A DNA stretch of 64,000 nucleotides from Methylobacillus arboreus (GCF_020532725.1 NZ_JAJAVC010000006.1:434001-498000), one strand, 5' to 3'; numbered from the stretch's first letter, positions 42,591 to 50,936 are shown. Numbers and translations: made by a program. The notes: a model not told the origin generated them from the letters alone.

Positions 42591-43631
42591 CTAAGTGCCT
42601 GTTCCCAGCAGGCTGCCTATCCAGTAGGTCAGTCCTCCGGCAGCCGCACCAATCAACAACATCCTGACGCCGCCATAGATCATGTTGCGTCCACTGAACA
42701 ACGCGAGCATGGCGCCAACAATGAACAAAGCAACTCCAGTCAGGCCAAAGGCAATTTCCAGGGCATGTTCCGAAACATTCAATAACCACGGTAACAGGGG
42801 AATCATTCCACCCAGCAAGAAGGATATGAATGAGGAACCAGCAGCAGCCCAGGGCGAACCAAGCTCATCGGGGTTCAAGCCCAGTTCTTCCCGCGTCAGG
42901 ATATCAAGACCCAGCTCCGGGTCTGCCACCAGCCGGCCTGCCAGCTTTTGCGCCTCATCATGCGTCAGGCCGCGCGCCTCGTAAATCAATGCCAGCTCTG
43001 CCGCCTCCTGCTCAGGGTACAGGGCAAGCTCCTCCCGCTCCAAGGCGATCTGGTATTCAAACAACTCGCGCTGGGAGCGCATGGAGACATACTCCCCTGC
43101 CGCCATGGAGAATGCGCCGGCCAACAACCCCGCAACCCCGGATAACAAAATCACGGAAGCCTGACTGGCTGCGCCTGCCACCCCCAACACCAGGCAGGCT
43201 ATCGACACCAGCCCGTCATTGACCCCGAACACGGCCGCGCGCAAGCCGCCATTGCTGCCGGGCATCTTGTGCCGTCCACCGACCTCATGAAGCTGGCTTG
43301 GTGTGGCATGTGTCGCAAGATCGATACGCTTTGTACCATAGGCTGACAGGCCGCGCACCTTGCTGGCAGCAAGCACATGGCGCATACGCCTTGGACCGAG
43401 GGCACGCAACATCAGCACCACGAAACGCGTGCGTATATCCGGATGGTAGGCTTGTACCTCATATCCCGCAGCACTCAGTTTGTGCTGCCATACCTGGGCC
43501 TGCATCAGCGCGGCATCGGCAAGCTTGCTGAACATCATGGCAAGCTCTGCATCAGGCTCGCGCTGCGCCAATACCCGGTAGAGATACGCCGAACGTTGCT
43601 CTTCGCGCCAGCCTTGCAACAGGTCTACCAC
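42591..43631 (-). CDS. VIT1/CCC1 family transporter with N-terminal ferritin-like domain
   Basis: A 346-residue protein. Residues 1 to about 110 form a helical ferritin/rubrerythrin-like domain (EEQRSAYLYRVLAQRE; FSKLADAALMQAQVW). The C-terminal part is a VIT1/CCC1 domain of about five helices (NGGLRAAVFGVNDGLVSIA; AAGEYVSMRSQRELFEYQI). Relatives export or sequester Fe2+ or Mn2+. The second helix of the ferritin-like domain lacks the usual Glu/His metal ligands, so it may not be a ferroxidase. The start is GTG. It lies 3 bp after comM and is probably co-transcribed. Confidence 0.85.
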   Translation of the reverse strand: MVDLLQGWREEQRSAYLYRVLAQREPDAELAMMFSKLADAALMQAQVWQHKLSAAGYEVQAYHPDIRTRFVVLMLRALGPRRMRHVLAASKVRGLSAYGTKRIDLATHATPSQLHEVGGRHKMPGSNGGLRAAVFGVNDGLVSIACLVLGVAGAASQASVILLSGVAGLLAGAFSMAAGEYVSMRSQRELFEYQIALEREELALYPEQEAAELALIYEARGLTHDEAQKLAGRLVADPELGLDILTREELGLNPDELGSPWAAAGSSFISFLLGGMIPLLPWLLNVSEHALEIAFGLTGVALFIVGAMLALFSGRNMIYGGVRMLLIGAAAGGLTYWIGSLLGTGT

Positions 43632-43634
43632 AGG

Positions 43635-45125
43635 CTACAACCCCAACCTGCGATATTGCACCGCCTCGGCAATATGAGTGCTGCTGATAGATTCGCTCGC
43701 CGCAAGGTCGGCAATGCTGCGCGCCACCTTGAGAATACGATGATAGGCACGGGCTGATAAATCAAGCCGTGCGATCGCTTGTTTCAGCAACGCTCCTCCC
43801 GCCTCATCTGGCTGGCAATATGCCTCCACCTGCTGGCTTGTCAGGAGGTGATTGCTTACGCCTTGCCGGTCCAGTTGGCGCTTTCTCGCAACTTCAACCC
43901 GGCCTCGAATCACCACACTGGACTCTCCTGCCGGCACACTGAGCAACTCATCCTCGCTCAATGCAGGCACCTCAATATGAATATCGATGCGATCCAGCAA
44001 TGGCCCCGACAATCGCCCGCGGTAACGCGACACTTGATCAGGCGTGCATCGGCATTTGCCATTGGGATGCCCCAAATAGCCGCACGGGCAGGGATTCATC
44101 GCCGCAATCAACTGAAAGCGCGCAGGAAATTCGGCCTGGCGTGCCGCACGGGAAATCGTGATATGCCCTGACTCAAGCGGCTCACGCAATACTTCAAGCA
44201 CCTTGCGGTCAAACTCGGCAAGCTCGTCCAGAAACAGGACACCATGGTGGGCCAGGGAAATCTCTCCCGGCTTGGGAATGCCCCCGCCTCCCACCAAAGC
44301 TACACCAGACGCCGTATGATGAGGCGCGCGGTAGGGCCGCCTGCCCCATTCATTGGCATGGAAGCCCTTGCTCAGCGATTGGATGGCCGCCGATTCCAGT
44401 GCCTCATCCTCACTCATGGGTGGCAACAAACCGGCGAAACGGGAGGCCAGCATGGACTTCCCGGTACCAGGCGGGCCAGACATCAATACACTATGTCCGC
44501 CAGCAGCGGCAACCTCCAGCGCACGCTTGGCCTGTAACTGCCCTTTCACCTCCGCAAAATCGGCATAGTCTGCCGACCTGTCCTCAATAGCCTCGGAATG
44601 CGGCACCAACAACTCACGCCCGGCCAAATGCGCACAAACTTGCAACAGGCTGGCGGCAGGCAAAACCGTCGCACCGCGCACCAACGCAGCCTCTTTTGCA
44701 CTGTCCTGGGGCAGGATAAACGCCCGCCCGCTCTGACGCGCCTTGTACATCATGGCCAATGCACCGCGTATCGGGCGCAGCTCGCCAGTCAGCGCCAGCT
44801 CGCCTGCCACTTCATATTGATCCAGTCCTTGCAAAGGTATCTGCCCAGAAGCCGCCAGGATGCCAAGCGCAATCGGTAAATCATAACGCCCGCTTTCCTT
44901 CGGTAAATCCGCAGGCGCCAGGTTCACAGTGATGCGACGAGCCGGGAACTCGAACTGCGCCGTTTGCAGGGCGGCGCGCACCCGGTCCTTGCTTTCCTTG
45001 ACCTCGGCCTCTGGCAAACCAACGATAGCAAAACTCGGCAATCCATTGGCGAGATGCACCTCAACTGCCACTTCTGGCGCCTCCATGCCCGCTAAGGCAC
45101 GGCTATGCAATACTGCGAGCGCCAT
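43635..45125 (-). CDS. comM: YifB/ComM-family Mg-chelatase-like AAA+ ATPase
   Basis: A 496-residue AAA+ protein. The N-terminal YifB domain starts MALAVLHSRALAGMEAPEV; Walker A is GPPGTGKSMLASRF and Walker B is GVLFLDELAEF; CPCGYLGHPNGKCRC is a zinc-like cysteine cluster, and a Mg-chelatase C-terminal domain ends SISSTHIAEAVQYRRLGL. ComM is a hexameric helicase that promotes branch migration in natural transformation. The type IV pilin genes at 51-58 kb are compatible with DNA uptake but do not prove it. Confidence 0.92.
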   Translation of the reverse strand: MALAVLHSRALAGMEAPEVAVEVHLANGLPSFAIVGLPEAEVKESKDRVRAALQTAQFEFPARRITVNLAPADLPKESGRYDLPIALGILAASGQIPLQGLDQYEVAGELALTGELRPIRGALAMMYKARQSGRAFILPQDSAKEAALVRGATVLPAASLLQVCAHLAGRELLVPHSEAIEDRSADYADFAEVKGQLQAKRALEVAAAGGHSVLMSGPPGTGKSMLASRFAGLLPPMSEDEALESAAIQSLSKGFHANEWGRRPYRAPHHTASGVALVGGGGIPKPGEISLAHHGVLFLDELAEFDRKVLEVLREPLESGHITISRAARQAEFPARFQLIAAMNPCPCGYLGHPNGKCRCTPDQVSRYRGRLSGPLLDRIDIHIEVPALSEDELLSVPAGESSVVIRGRVEVARKRQLDRQGVSNHLLTSQQVEAYCQPDEAGGALLKQAIARLDLSARAYHRILKVARSIADLAASESISSTHIAEAVQYRRLGL

Positions 45126-45127
45126 AC

Positions 45128-45370
45128 TCAGAAATGCTGCTCCAGACGTGCCTCCAGCGCTGCTAACTGCTTCTCCAAGTCTGTGAGCTGGACGCGGGTT
45201 TTGCGCAGAATTTCAGCCTGTATATCAAACTCCTCGCGCGAAACAAGCTCCAGTTTAGTGAATGCGCCCTGTAATAGTGCATGCAAGTTTCGCTCTATGC
45301 CATCAGCAGGCAACGAAGAGTATATTTCTTTGATTTTATTAGATAATTCTTCAATCATTTGAGCATTCAT
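45128..45370 (-). CDS. ubiK: Ubiquinone biosynthesis accessory factor UbiK
   Basis: An 80-residue coiled-coil protein (family formerly YqiC/BMFP): MIEELSNKIKEIYSSLP near the start and a heptad-rich C-terminus ending LTDLEKQLAALEARLEQHF. UbiK helps the Ubi complex assemble with UbiJ. It is 2 bp upstream of comM, an arrangement common in betaproteobacteria. Confidence 0.9.
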   Translation of the reverse strand: MNAQMIEELSNKIKEIYSSLPADGIERNLHALLQGAFTKLELVSREEFDIQAEILRKTRVQLTDLEKQLAALEARLEQHF

Positions 45371-45477
45371 AGCTTAAATATCTCCCAAAACGTTTGCAGT
45401 TTAGCAGGTTTTTTCTCGCAAAAATCCCAACTAAATACAATTAACTCAACCACTTACAAAACAAATTCAAGATGCGC

Positions 45478-45492
45478 ACCGTTTTTGACGGT
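45478..45492. promoter_or_regulatory. Inverted repeat upstream of the torF sigma-54 promoter
   Basis: ACCGT-TTTTG-ACGGT lies about 56 bp before the -24 element. Upstream activators of sigma-54 promoters bind such sites, but this does not fit the usual NtrC spacing (GCACC-N5-GGTGC type), so the protein is open. Confidence 0.3.
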
Positions 45493-45547
45493 AAAAAATA
45501 TCAAGAAAAACGACGTAACTATTTGTTTTATATAGATGTTGTTTTTA

Positions 45548-45562
45548 TGGCACAGGTGTTGC
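45548..45562 (+). promoter_or_regulatory. Sigma-54 promoter of torF-glnK-amtB
   Basis: TGGCAC-AGGTG-TTGC is a perfect -24/-12 element with GG-N10-GC spacing, 60 bp upstream of torF. The predicted start is near 45574. It puts the porin, PII protein and ammonium channel under nitrogen control. Confidence 0.9.
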
Positions 45563-45622
45563 TTATTACCCAACGCAGAGTTTTCGTTGCTGTTTTATTT
45601 TTAAACCTTGAAAGGGTAAATC

Positions 45623-46414
45623 ATGCGTAATTCGCTTCTACTTGCCGCCATCCTTGGCACATTTGCAGCACCTGCCGCTGTCATGGCCGAAGAAGCTGCT
45701 GAGGCAACCTCACCTCACACTGTTACTTACAACATTGGCCTGACCAGCAACTATATCTTCCGTGGTACCAGCCAATCCGGTGACCGCCCTGCCGTACAAG
45801 GCGGCGTGGATTACTCTCACGCCAGTGGGTTCTATATTGGTAGCTGGGCATCCAGTATCAGTTGGCTGGCTGATACAGGTGCTGACGGTTACGCCGGTGA
45901 TCGTGCTTACAACAGCTCCAGTCTGGAATGGGATATCTATGGAGGTTATACAGCTGAAATCGGTGACACAGGTATCACTTATGATGTTGGTGTGAATCAG
46001 TACATTTATCCTGGCCGCCGCAACTCGGTAAGCGGTTCCTACAATGCCGACACTACCGAAATCTACGGCGGTATTTCTTACAAGTGGGTTTCCGCACGTT
46101 ACAACTGGTCCCCAAGCAAGTCAGCTTTCGGTTTTGAAGGCCGGGGTGCCAGCTATATCGACCTGACATTGGAAGTACCATTCGGTGAAAGTGGCTATAG
46201 TGCCATTGCCCACGTTGGTCGCCAGGAATTTGGTAATGGTCCCAGCGTATTTGATTACACTGACTGGAAGCTTGGCTTAAGCAAGGCCTGGGATAACGGC
46301 ATTGTAGTAGGTGGTTACTATACTGATACCGATGCTGACCGTGGTTCCTTCACTTATGGCCCTGTGTTCTCCGGCAAGGAAAACTGGACATTCTTCGTGC
46401 AAAAGACTTTCTAA
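45623..46414 (+). CDS. TorF-family putative outer-membrane porin
   Basis: A 263-residue exported protein with signal peptide (ending VMAEEA) and beta-strand-rich sequence. The start of the mature part, VTYNIGLTSNYIFRGTSQSG, is the hallmark of the TorF/Gcw_chp family, and the protein ends in WTFFVQKTF with the terminal aromatic of barrel proteins. The family function is not firmly known. Its place directly upstream of glnK-amtB under a sigma-54 promoter suggests passage of a nitrogen compound across the outer membrane. Confidence 0.85.
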   Translation: MRNSLLLAAILGTFAAPAAVMAEEAAEATSPHTVTYNIGLTSNYIFRGTSQSGDRPAVQGGVDYSHASGFYIGSWASSISWLADTGADGYAGDRAYNSSSLEWDIYGGYTAEIGDTGITYDVGVNQYIYPGRRNSVSGSYNADTTEIYGGISYKWVSARYNWSPSKSAFGFEGRGASYIDLTLEVPFGESGYSAIAHVGRQEFGNGPSVFDYTDWKLGLSKAWDNGIVVGGYYTDTDADRGSFTYGPVFSGKENWTFFVQKTF

Positions 46415-46432
46415 TTCAGACAGTCATAATAG

Positions 46433-46457
46433 AAGGCAAGGCAAATTGCCTTGCCTT
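46433..46457 (+). terminator. Hairpin between torF and glnK (attenuator-like)
   Basis: AAGGCAAGGCAA and TTGCCTTGCCTT form a 12-bp inverted repeat around one base, followed by TTAT. It lies 18 bp after the torF stop and 23 bp before glnK. With only a short T run, partial termination that makes more porin mRNA than glnK-amtB mRNA is plausible. Confidence 0.55.
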
Positions 46458-46468
46458 TATGCTTTTAA

Positions 46469-46819
<351 letters not shown>

Positions 46820-46829
46820 GGGGTATGTT

Positions 46830-48215
46830 ATGAAAAAAATTCTTTCCATGATTGCACTGGTCAGCGCACTGGGCTTATCCGGATTTGCACTGGCTGAGGA
46901 AGAGGCTGTCATTGTTGATGAAGCCACTATCACTGAAGTTGCACCCGCTGCTGTGGAAGTAGTAGAGGAAGCAGCACAAGCCGCACTGTCACTCAGCGCC
47001 GGCGATACTGCCTGGACCATCGCTGCCACGGTATTGGTGTTAGCCATGGTCATTCCTGGTGTCGCCTTGTTTTACGGCGGTTTGGTACGCACCAAAAACA
47101 TGGTGTCCGTACTCACCCAGGTTTTTGTGACGACGGCACTCATGTCCGTCATCTGGGTAGTCTATGGCTACAGCCTGGCCTTTACCGATGGGGGCAGCCT
47201 CAATGCCTATATCGGCGGTTTCAGCAAAGCACTGCTCTCCGGCGTGACGCCAGACACTCTTCTGGAGGATGCCACTATTCCTGAATACGTATTCATTACC
47301 TTCCAGCTTACTTTTGCGGCTATCACACCCGCACTGATTGTGGGCGGCTTTGCAGAACGCATAAAGTTTTCCGCCGTACTGGCATTCCTGGCGCTTTGGG
47401 TCACCTTTGTCTACATCCCGATCGCACACATGGTCTGGGGTGGCGGTTTCCTCGGCGAACTCGGTGCTGCCGACTTCGCAGGTGGCACCGTAGTACACAT
47501 GAATGCTGGTATTGCAGCCCTGGTTGGTGCCATTGTCGTTGGCAAGCGCCTAGGCTATGGCAAAGAAGCCATGCCTCCGCACAGCATCACCCTGACCATG
47601 GTCGGCGCCTCCCTGCTGTGGGTTGGCTGGTTCGGCTTCAACGTCGGTAGTGAGTTGGCAGCTGATGGCATTGCCGGCCTGGCAATGATCAATACCCAGG
47701 CAGCGACAGGTGCCGCAGTGCTGGGCTGGGTATTTGCCGAATGGCTGTTCAAGGGCAAGCCTTCCTTGCTGGGTGCCGTTTCAGGTGCAGTGGCTGGCCT
47801 GGTTGCCATCACCCCTGCTTGCGGTTTCCTTGGCCCCGTCGGTTCCCTGGTTCTCGGCTTTGTTGCTAGCGTCATTGCCTTCTGGGCCGTGACCAGCCTC
47901 AAGATCAAGCTTGGCTATGATGACTCTTTGGATGTCTTTGGCATCCACGGCGTCGCAGGCCTGATCGGTGCAATCGGTACCGGCGTCCTCATGAGCGCTG
48001 ACTTTGGTGGCGTGGGCTACGAAGAAGGCACCACCATGGGCAGCCAGCTTTATGCGCAAGCGGTAGCAATTGGCGTGACCATTGTCTGGGGCGGTATTGG
48101 TAGCTACATCCTGTTCAAGATCGTGGATATATTCATCGGCCTGCGTGCCAGCGAAGAAGCTGAGCGTGAAGGTCTGGATACCGCCGAACACGGTGAACGT
48201 GCTTACCACTACTAA
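46830..48215 (+). CDS. amtB: Ammonium transporter AmtB
   Basis: A 461-residue Amt/Rh channel. A cleavable signal peptide (MKKILSMIALVSALGLSGFALA) is followed by an acidic extension of about 35 residues (EEEAVIVDEATI) before the first core helix (VLAMVIPGVALFYGGLVRTKN). The pore histidines are in VVHMNAGIAALVG and FGIHGVAGLIG. The ATG at 46830 with GGGG upstream was chosen; the longer frame starts inside glnK. AmtB recruits GlnK to the membrane. Confidence 0.96.
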   Translation: MKKILSMIALVSALGLSGFALAEEEAVIVDEATITEVAPAAVEVVEEAAQAALSLSAGDTAWTIAATVLVLAMVIPGVALFYGGLVRTKNMVSVLTQVFVTTALMSVIWVVYGYSLAFTDGGSLNAYIGGFSKALLSGVTPDTLLEDATIPEYVFITFQLTFAAITPALIVGGFAERIKFSAVLAFLALWVTFVYIPIAHMVWGGGFLGELGAADFAGGTVVHMNAGIAALVGAIVVGKRLGYGKEAMPPHSITLTMVGASLLWVGWFGFNVGSELAADGIAGLAMINTQAATGAAVLGWVFAEWLFKGKPSLLGAVSGAVAGLVAITPACGFLGPVGSLVLGFVASVIAFWAVTSLKIKLGYDDSLDVFGIHGVAGLIGAIGTGVLMSADFGGVGYEEGTTMGSQLYAQAVAIGVTIVWGGIGSYILFKIVDIFIGLRASEEAEREGLDTAEHGERAYHY

Positions 48216-48252
48216 GCCTTTTAATTAAGTTGCTCAATCGGCAATAGTAAAA

Positions 48253-48280
48253 ACGGGCGCTTTTAGCGCCCGTTGTCATT
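48253..48280 (+). terminator. Terminator after amtB
   Basis: ACGGGCGC pairs with GCGCCCGT around TTTTA, followed by TGTCATTT. It lies 37 bp after amtB. The 17-nt core is identical to that of the terminator at 48602-48627. Confidence 0.75.
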
Positions 48281-48376
48281 TCTAGCTTGACCATAGCAAA
48301 TATTTTCTGGGCAATGCACATAATCAGGGCAGGCTTGCACCACTTCATCACAACATCAATCCCATTATTCAGGCCA

Positions 48377-48478
48377 GCTAACAACTCTCAGCAAAGCAGC
48401 CCTGGCCAGGCACTCTGCCGCAGACAGTACGAGAAGTGCAGCAAGATAAGGCAACAACGCCAGGAGAGTTTTGTTAGC
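48377..48478. repeat. Long imperfect inverted repeat downstream of amtB
   Basis: GCTAACAACTCTC (48377-48389) pairs with GAGAGTTTTGTTAGC (48464-48478), a 13-bp stem with a 2-nt bulge, enclosing about 74 nt that contain a CCTGGCCAGG palindrome. It occupies part of the 486-bp stretch without a CDS between amtB and gshA. It could be a structured RNA or the remnant of a small mobile element; I do not recognise it. Confidence 0.45.
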
Positions 48479-48498
48479 CGCACTTAGCTCACACAACC

Positions 48499-48513
48499 TG
48501 GCACAGCTATTGC
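48499..48513 (+). promoter_or_regulatory. Second sigma-54 promoter, upstream of the candidate sRNA
   Basis: TGGCAC-AGCTA-TTGC has perfect GG-N10-GC spacing and matches the torF promoter at 17 of 19 positions when the following TTAT is included. The predicted transcription start is near 48525. The next CDS (gshA) starts at 48702, after an intrinsic terminator. Confidence 0.85.
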
Positions 48514-48524
48514 TTATAGTTAAT

Positions 48525-48627
48525 CAAGCGTAATTTGATCTTTACGTCGCAAGACTTGGAACATCTTACTGCCTAGTTTTATGCATTATCTCCTCCTCCT
48601 CAGGGCGCTTTTAGCGCCCTTTTTTTT
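48525..48627 (+). ncRNA. Candidate sigma-54-dependent small RNA (about 100 nt)
   Basis: Between a perfect sigma-54 promoter and a strong intrinsic terminator lie about 100 nt with no credible ORF. The predicted RNA opens with a small hairpin (ATCAA...TTGAT), has a single-stranded ATCTCCTCCTCCTC segment able to pair with Shine-Dalgarno sequences, and ends in a GGGCGC/GCGCCC stem with eight U. It lies downstream of glnK-amtB, so it is probably induced at low nitrogen by NtrC or a similar activator. Pseudomonas NrsZ is a known sRNA with the same kind of promoter, but I see no sequence likeness. The exact 5' end is inferred. Confidence 0.6.
48602..48627 (+). terminator. Strong rho-independent terminator of the candidate sRNA
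   Basis: AGGGCGC pairs with GCGCCCT around TTTTA and is followed by a run of eight T. The only promoter-like element just upstream is the sigma-54 site at 48499-48513. Confidence 0.88.
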
Positions 48628-48701
48628 CACCCATAGAGGGACTGTTCCTGTTTTAGGCTAAAATCAGCGGCTACTCTTTTGGCTTATCAGGTGCTGCTTT
48701 C

Positions 48702-49988
48702 ATGATGGTTCCCCACCTTACCACGGCTCTTACCGGCCCATTACTCACCCTGGAGAAGCGGCTTCTGGAAAGCATGCCGCGCATCGAACACTGGTTTCGC
48801 AGCCAATGGCTGGAATATGGCGCACCTTTCTATGCCTCGGTGGATTTACGCAATGCAGGCTTCAAGCTGGCCCCGGTAGACACCAACCTGTTCCCGGGCG
48901 GCTTCAACAACCTCAATCCGGATTTCCTGCCACTATGCATTCAGGCAGCCATGATCGCCGTAGAAAAGATCTGCCCAGATGCACGCAGACTGCTGCTGAT
49001 TCCAGAGAACCACACACGCAATACTTTCTACCTGCGCAATATCCACGCTCTCACCCACATCCTGCGCCAGGCAGGCCTGGAGGTACGCATAGGCAGCATT
49101 TCCCCCGAAATTACCGAGCCGACCTTTCTGGAAACGCATGACGGCCATAGTATCCTGCTGGAGCCCGTACAACGCAAAGGCAATCGCCTGGTGCTGGAAA
49201 ACTTCGACAGTTGCGCCATCCTGCTCAACAATGACCTCTCCGGAGGTGTTCCCGAGATTTTGCAGAACCTTGAGCAATCACTGATTCCCCCTTTGCACGC
49301 AGGCTGGGCCACCCGCCGCAAATCCCGGCACTTTGATGCCTATAACCGCGTCGTAGAAGAGTTTGTGCAACTGATCGAGATAGACCCCTGGTTGCTCAAT
49401 CCTTATTTTGATACTTGTGAAGGACTGGATTTCCAGGCACGCACTGGTGAAGACTGTCTCGCGGAAAAGGTAGAAACCCTGCTGGAAAAAATCCGCGGCA
49501 AATATGCAGAATATGGTGTCACCCAGGAGCCGTTCGTTATCGTCAAGGCCGATGCCGGCACTTACGGCATGGGCATCATGACCGTGAAAAATGCCGATGA
49601 TGTTCGCGATCTCAACCGCAAGCAACGCAATAAGATGTCCGTAGTAAAGGAAGGCCTCAAGGTCAGCGAAGTCATTCTGCAGGAGGGTGTGTACACCTTC
49701 GAGCACCTCAATGATGCCGTGTCGGAACCCGTGGTCTACATGATGGACCATTTCGTCGTAGGCGGCTTCTACCGCGTGCATACTTCGCGCGGCATCGATG
49801 AAAACCTCAACGCGCCCGGCATGCACTTTGAGCCGCTGGCATTCGAAACCCCATGCTCGACCCCTGATTGCGCCGGCGCGCCCGACGCGCTGCCCAACCG
49901 CTTCTATGCCTATGGCGTTGTCGCAAGGCTGGCCTTGCTCGCGGCAGCGATTGAGCTGCAGGAAACCGACCCGGACTTGGTGGACTAG
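48702..49988 (+). CDS. gshA: Glutamate-cysteine ligase (proteobacterial GshA, TIGR02049-like)
   Basis: A 428-residue enzyme forming gamma-glutamylcysteine, the first step of glutathione synthesis. It belongs to the group found beside gshB in betaproteobacteria and acidithiobacilli, unrelated in length and sequence to E. coli GshA. Recognisable parts are YASVDLRNAGFKLAPVDTNL near residue 45 and FVIVKADAGTYGMGIMTVKN in the ATP-grasp-like region. Two ATG codons in a row occur at 48702 and 48705. gshB follows after 9 bp. Confidence 0.9.
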   Translation: MMVPHLTTALTGPLLTLEKRLLESMPRIEHWFRSQWLEYGAPFYASVDLRNAGFKLAPVDTNLFPGGFNNLNPDFLPLCIQAAMIAVEKICPDARRLLLIPENHTRNTFYLRNIHALTHILRQAGLEVRIGSISPEITEPTFLETHDGHSILLEPVQRKGNRLVLENFDSCAILLNNDLSGGVPEILQNLEQSLIPPLHAGWATRRKSRHFDAYNRVVEEFVQLIEIDPWLLNPYFDTCEGLDFQARTGEDCLAEKVETLLEKIRGKYAEYGVTQEPFVIVKADAGTYGMGIMTVKNADDVRDLNRKQRNKMSVVKEGLKVSEVILQEGVYTFEHLNDAVSEPVVYMMDHFVVGGFYRVHTSRGIDENLNAPGMHFEPLAFETPCSTPDCAGAPDALPNRFYAYGVVARLALLAAAIELQETDPDLVD

Positions 49989-49997
49989 GCCTTAATT

Positions 49998-50936
49998 ATG
50001 CGCATTGCATTCATCCTTGATCCGCTGGATAGCCTCAAGCTCTACAAAGACACCAGCCTTGCCATCATGCGCGAGGCTGAAGCCCGCGGACATGCCCTGT
50101 TTGTGGCTATGCAGCACGACCTCTTCTTGCGTCACAACGAAGCCAGGCTACGCGTAAGGCCCTTCCAGTTCAGCACTGGTGAGAACTGGTACAAGCTGGG
50201 CGAGATACAAGAAGAAGCCCCGCAGAATTTTGACGCCATCCTCATGCGCAAGGATCCGCCTTTCGACAACGAATACCTTTACAGCACCTACCTGCTGGAA
50301 CAAGCAGCCAGACAGGGAGCCCGCGTTTACAACAATCCCGTCGCCATCCGTGACTGGAACGAGAAGCTCGCCGTACTCAACTTCCCGCAGTTTGCACCCA
50401 CCTTCCTCGTCACCAGCGAACAAAGCCTCATCCGGGAATTTCTTGCTGAGCAACAGGATATTGTCGTCAAACCACTGGACGGCATGGGCGGCAGCAGCGT
50501 ATTTCGCCTAAAGAAAGATGACCCCAACCTGGGCGTTATCCTGGAAACCATCACCCGCCATGGCAGCCAAACCATCATGGCACAACGCTATCTGCCAGCA
50601 ATTACACAAGGCGATAAACGCATTATCGTCGTTGATGGTGATCCTTTACCCTATGCCCTCGCTCGCATCCCGCAAAACGGCGAAACCCGCGGCAACCTGG
50701 CAGCGGGCGGCAAGGGCGTGGCCCAGCCACTGAGTGTTCGTGACTACGAAATAGCCAATGCAGTAGGCACCGTGCTCAAGCAAAAAGGATTATTCCTGGT
50801 TGGCCTGGATGTGATTGGTGAACACCTGACAGAAATCAACGTTACCAGCCCGACAGGTATGGTGGAAATTGCGGCGCAGACGGACTGCAATCCTGCTGCA
50901 ATCCTGCTCGACAGGCTGACAGCCAGTTTTCCGTAA
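49998..50936 (+). CDS. gshB: Glutathione synthetase
   Basis: A 312-residue ATP-grasp enzyme adding glycine to gamma-glutamylcysteine. The N-terminus MRIAFILDPLDSLKLYKDTS, RKDPPFDNEYLYSTYLLE, the ATP loop KPLDGMGGSSVFRL and the metal-binding LTEINVTSPTGMVEI are all typical. In methylotrophs, glutathione also serves formaldehyde detoxification. It is followed by a bidirectional terminator. Confidence 0.96.
   Translation: MRIAFILDPLDSLKLYKDTSLAIMREAEARGHALFVAMQHDLFLRHNEARLRVRPFQFSTGENWYKLGEIQEEAPQNFDAILMRKDPPFDNEYLYSTYLLEQAARQGARVYNNPVAIRDWNEKLAVLNFPQFAPTFLVTSEQSLIREFLAEQQDIVVKPLDGMGGSSVFRLKKDDPNLGVILETITRHGSQTIMAQRYLPAITQGDKRIIVVDGDPLPYALARIPQNGETRGNLAAGGKGVAQPLSVRDYEIANAVGTVLKQKGLFLVGLDVIGEHLTEINVTSPTGMVEIAAQTDCNPAAILLDRLTASFP

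Noticed and set aside
48315-48440. NtrC sites (TGCACA, TGCACCA, GTGCA half-sites) upstream of the second sigma-54 promoter
   Set aside because: The half-sites do not pair with the usual spacing or orientation; single half-sites of 5-7 bp occur by chance.
48581-48661. A 26-codon ORF beginning inside the sRNA candidate
   Set aside because: It runs through the terminator stem and T tract, has no ribosome-binding site and encodes mostly Leu and Phe from the repeat-like bases.
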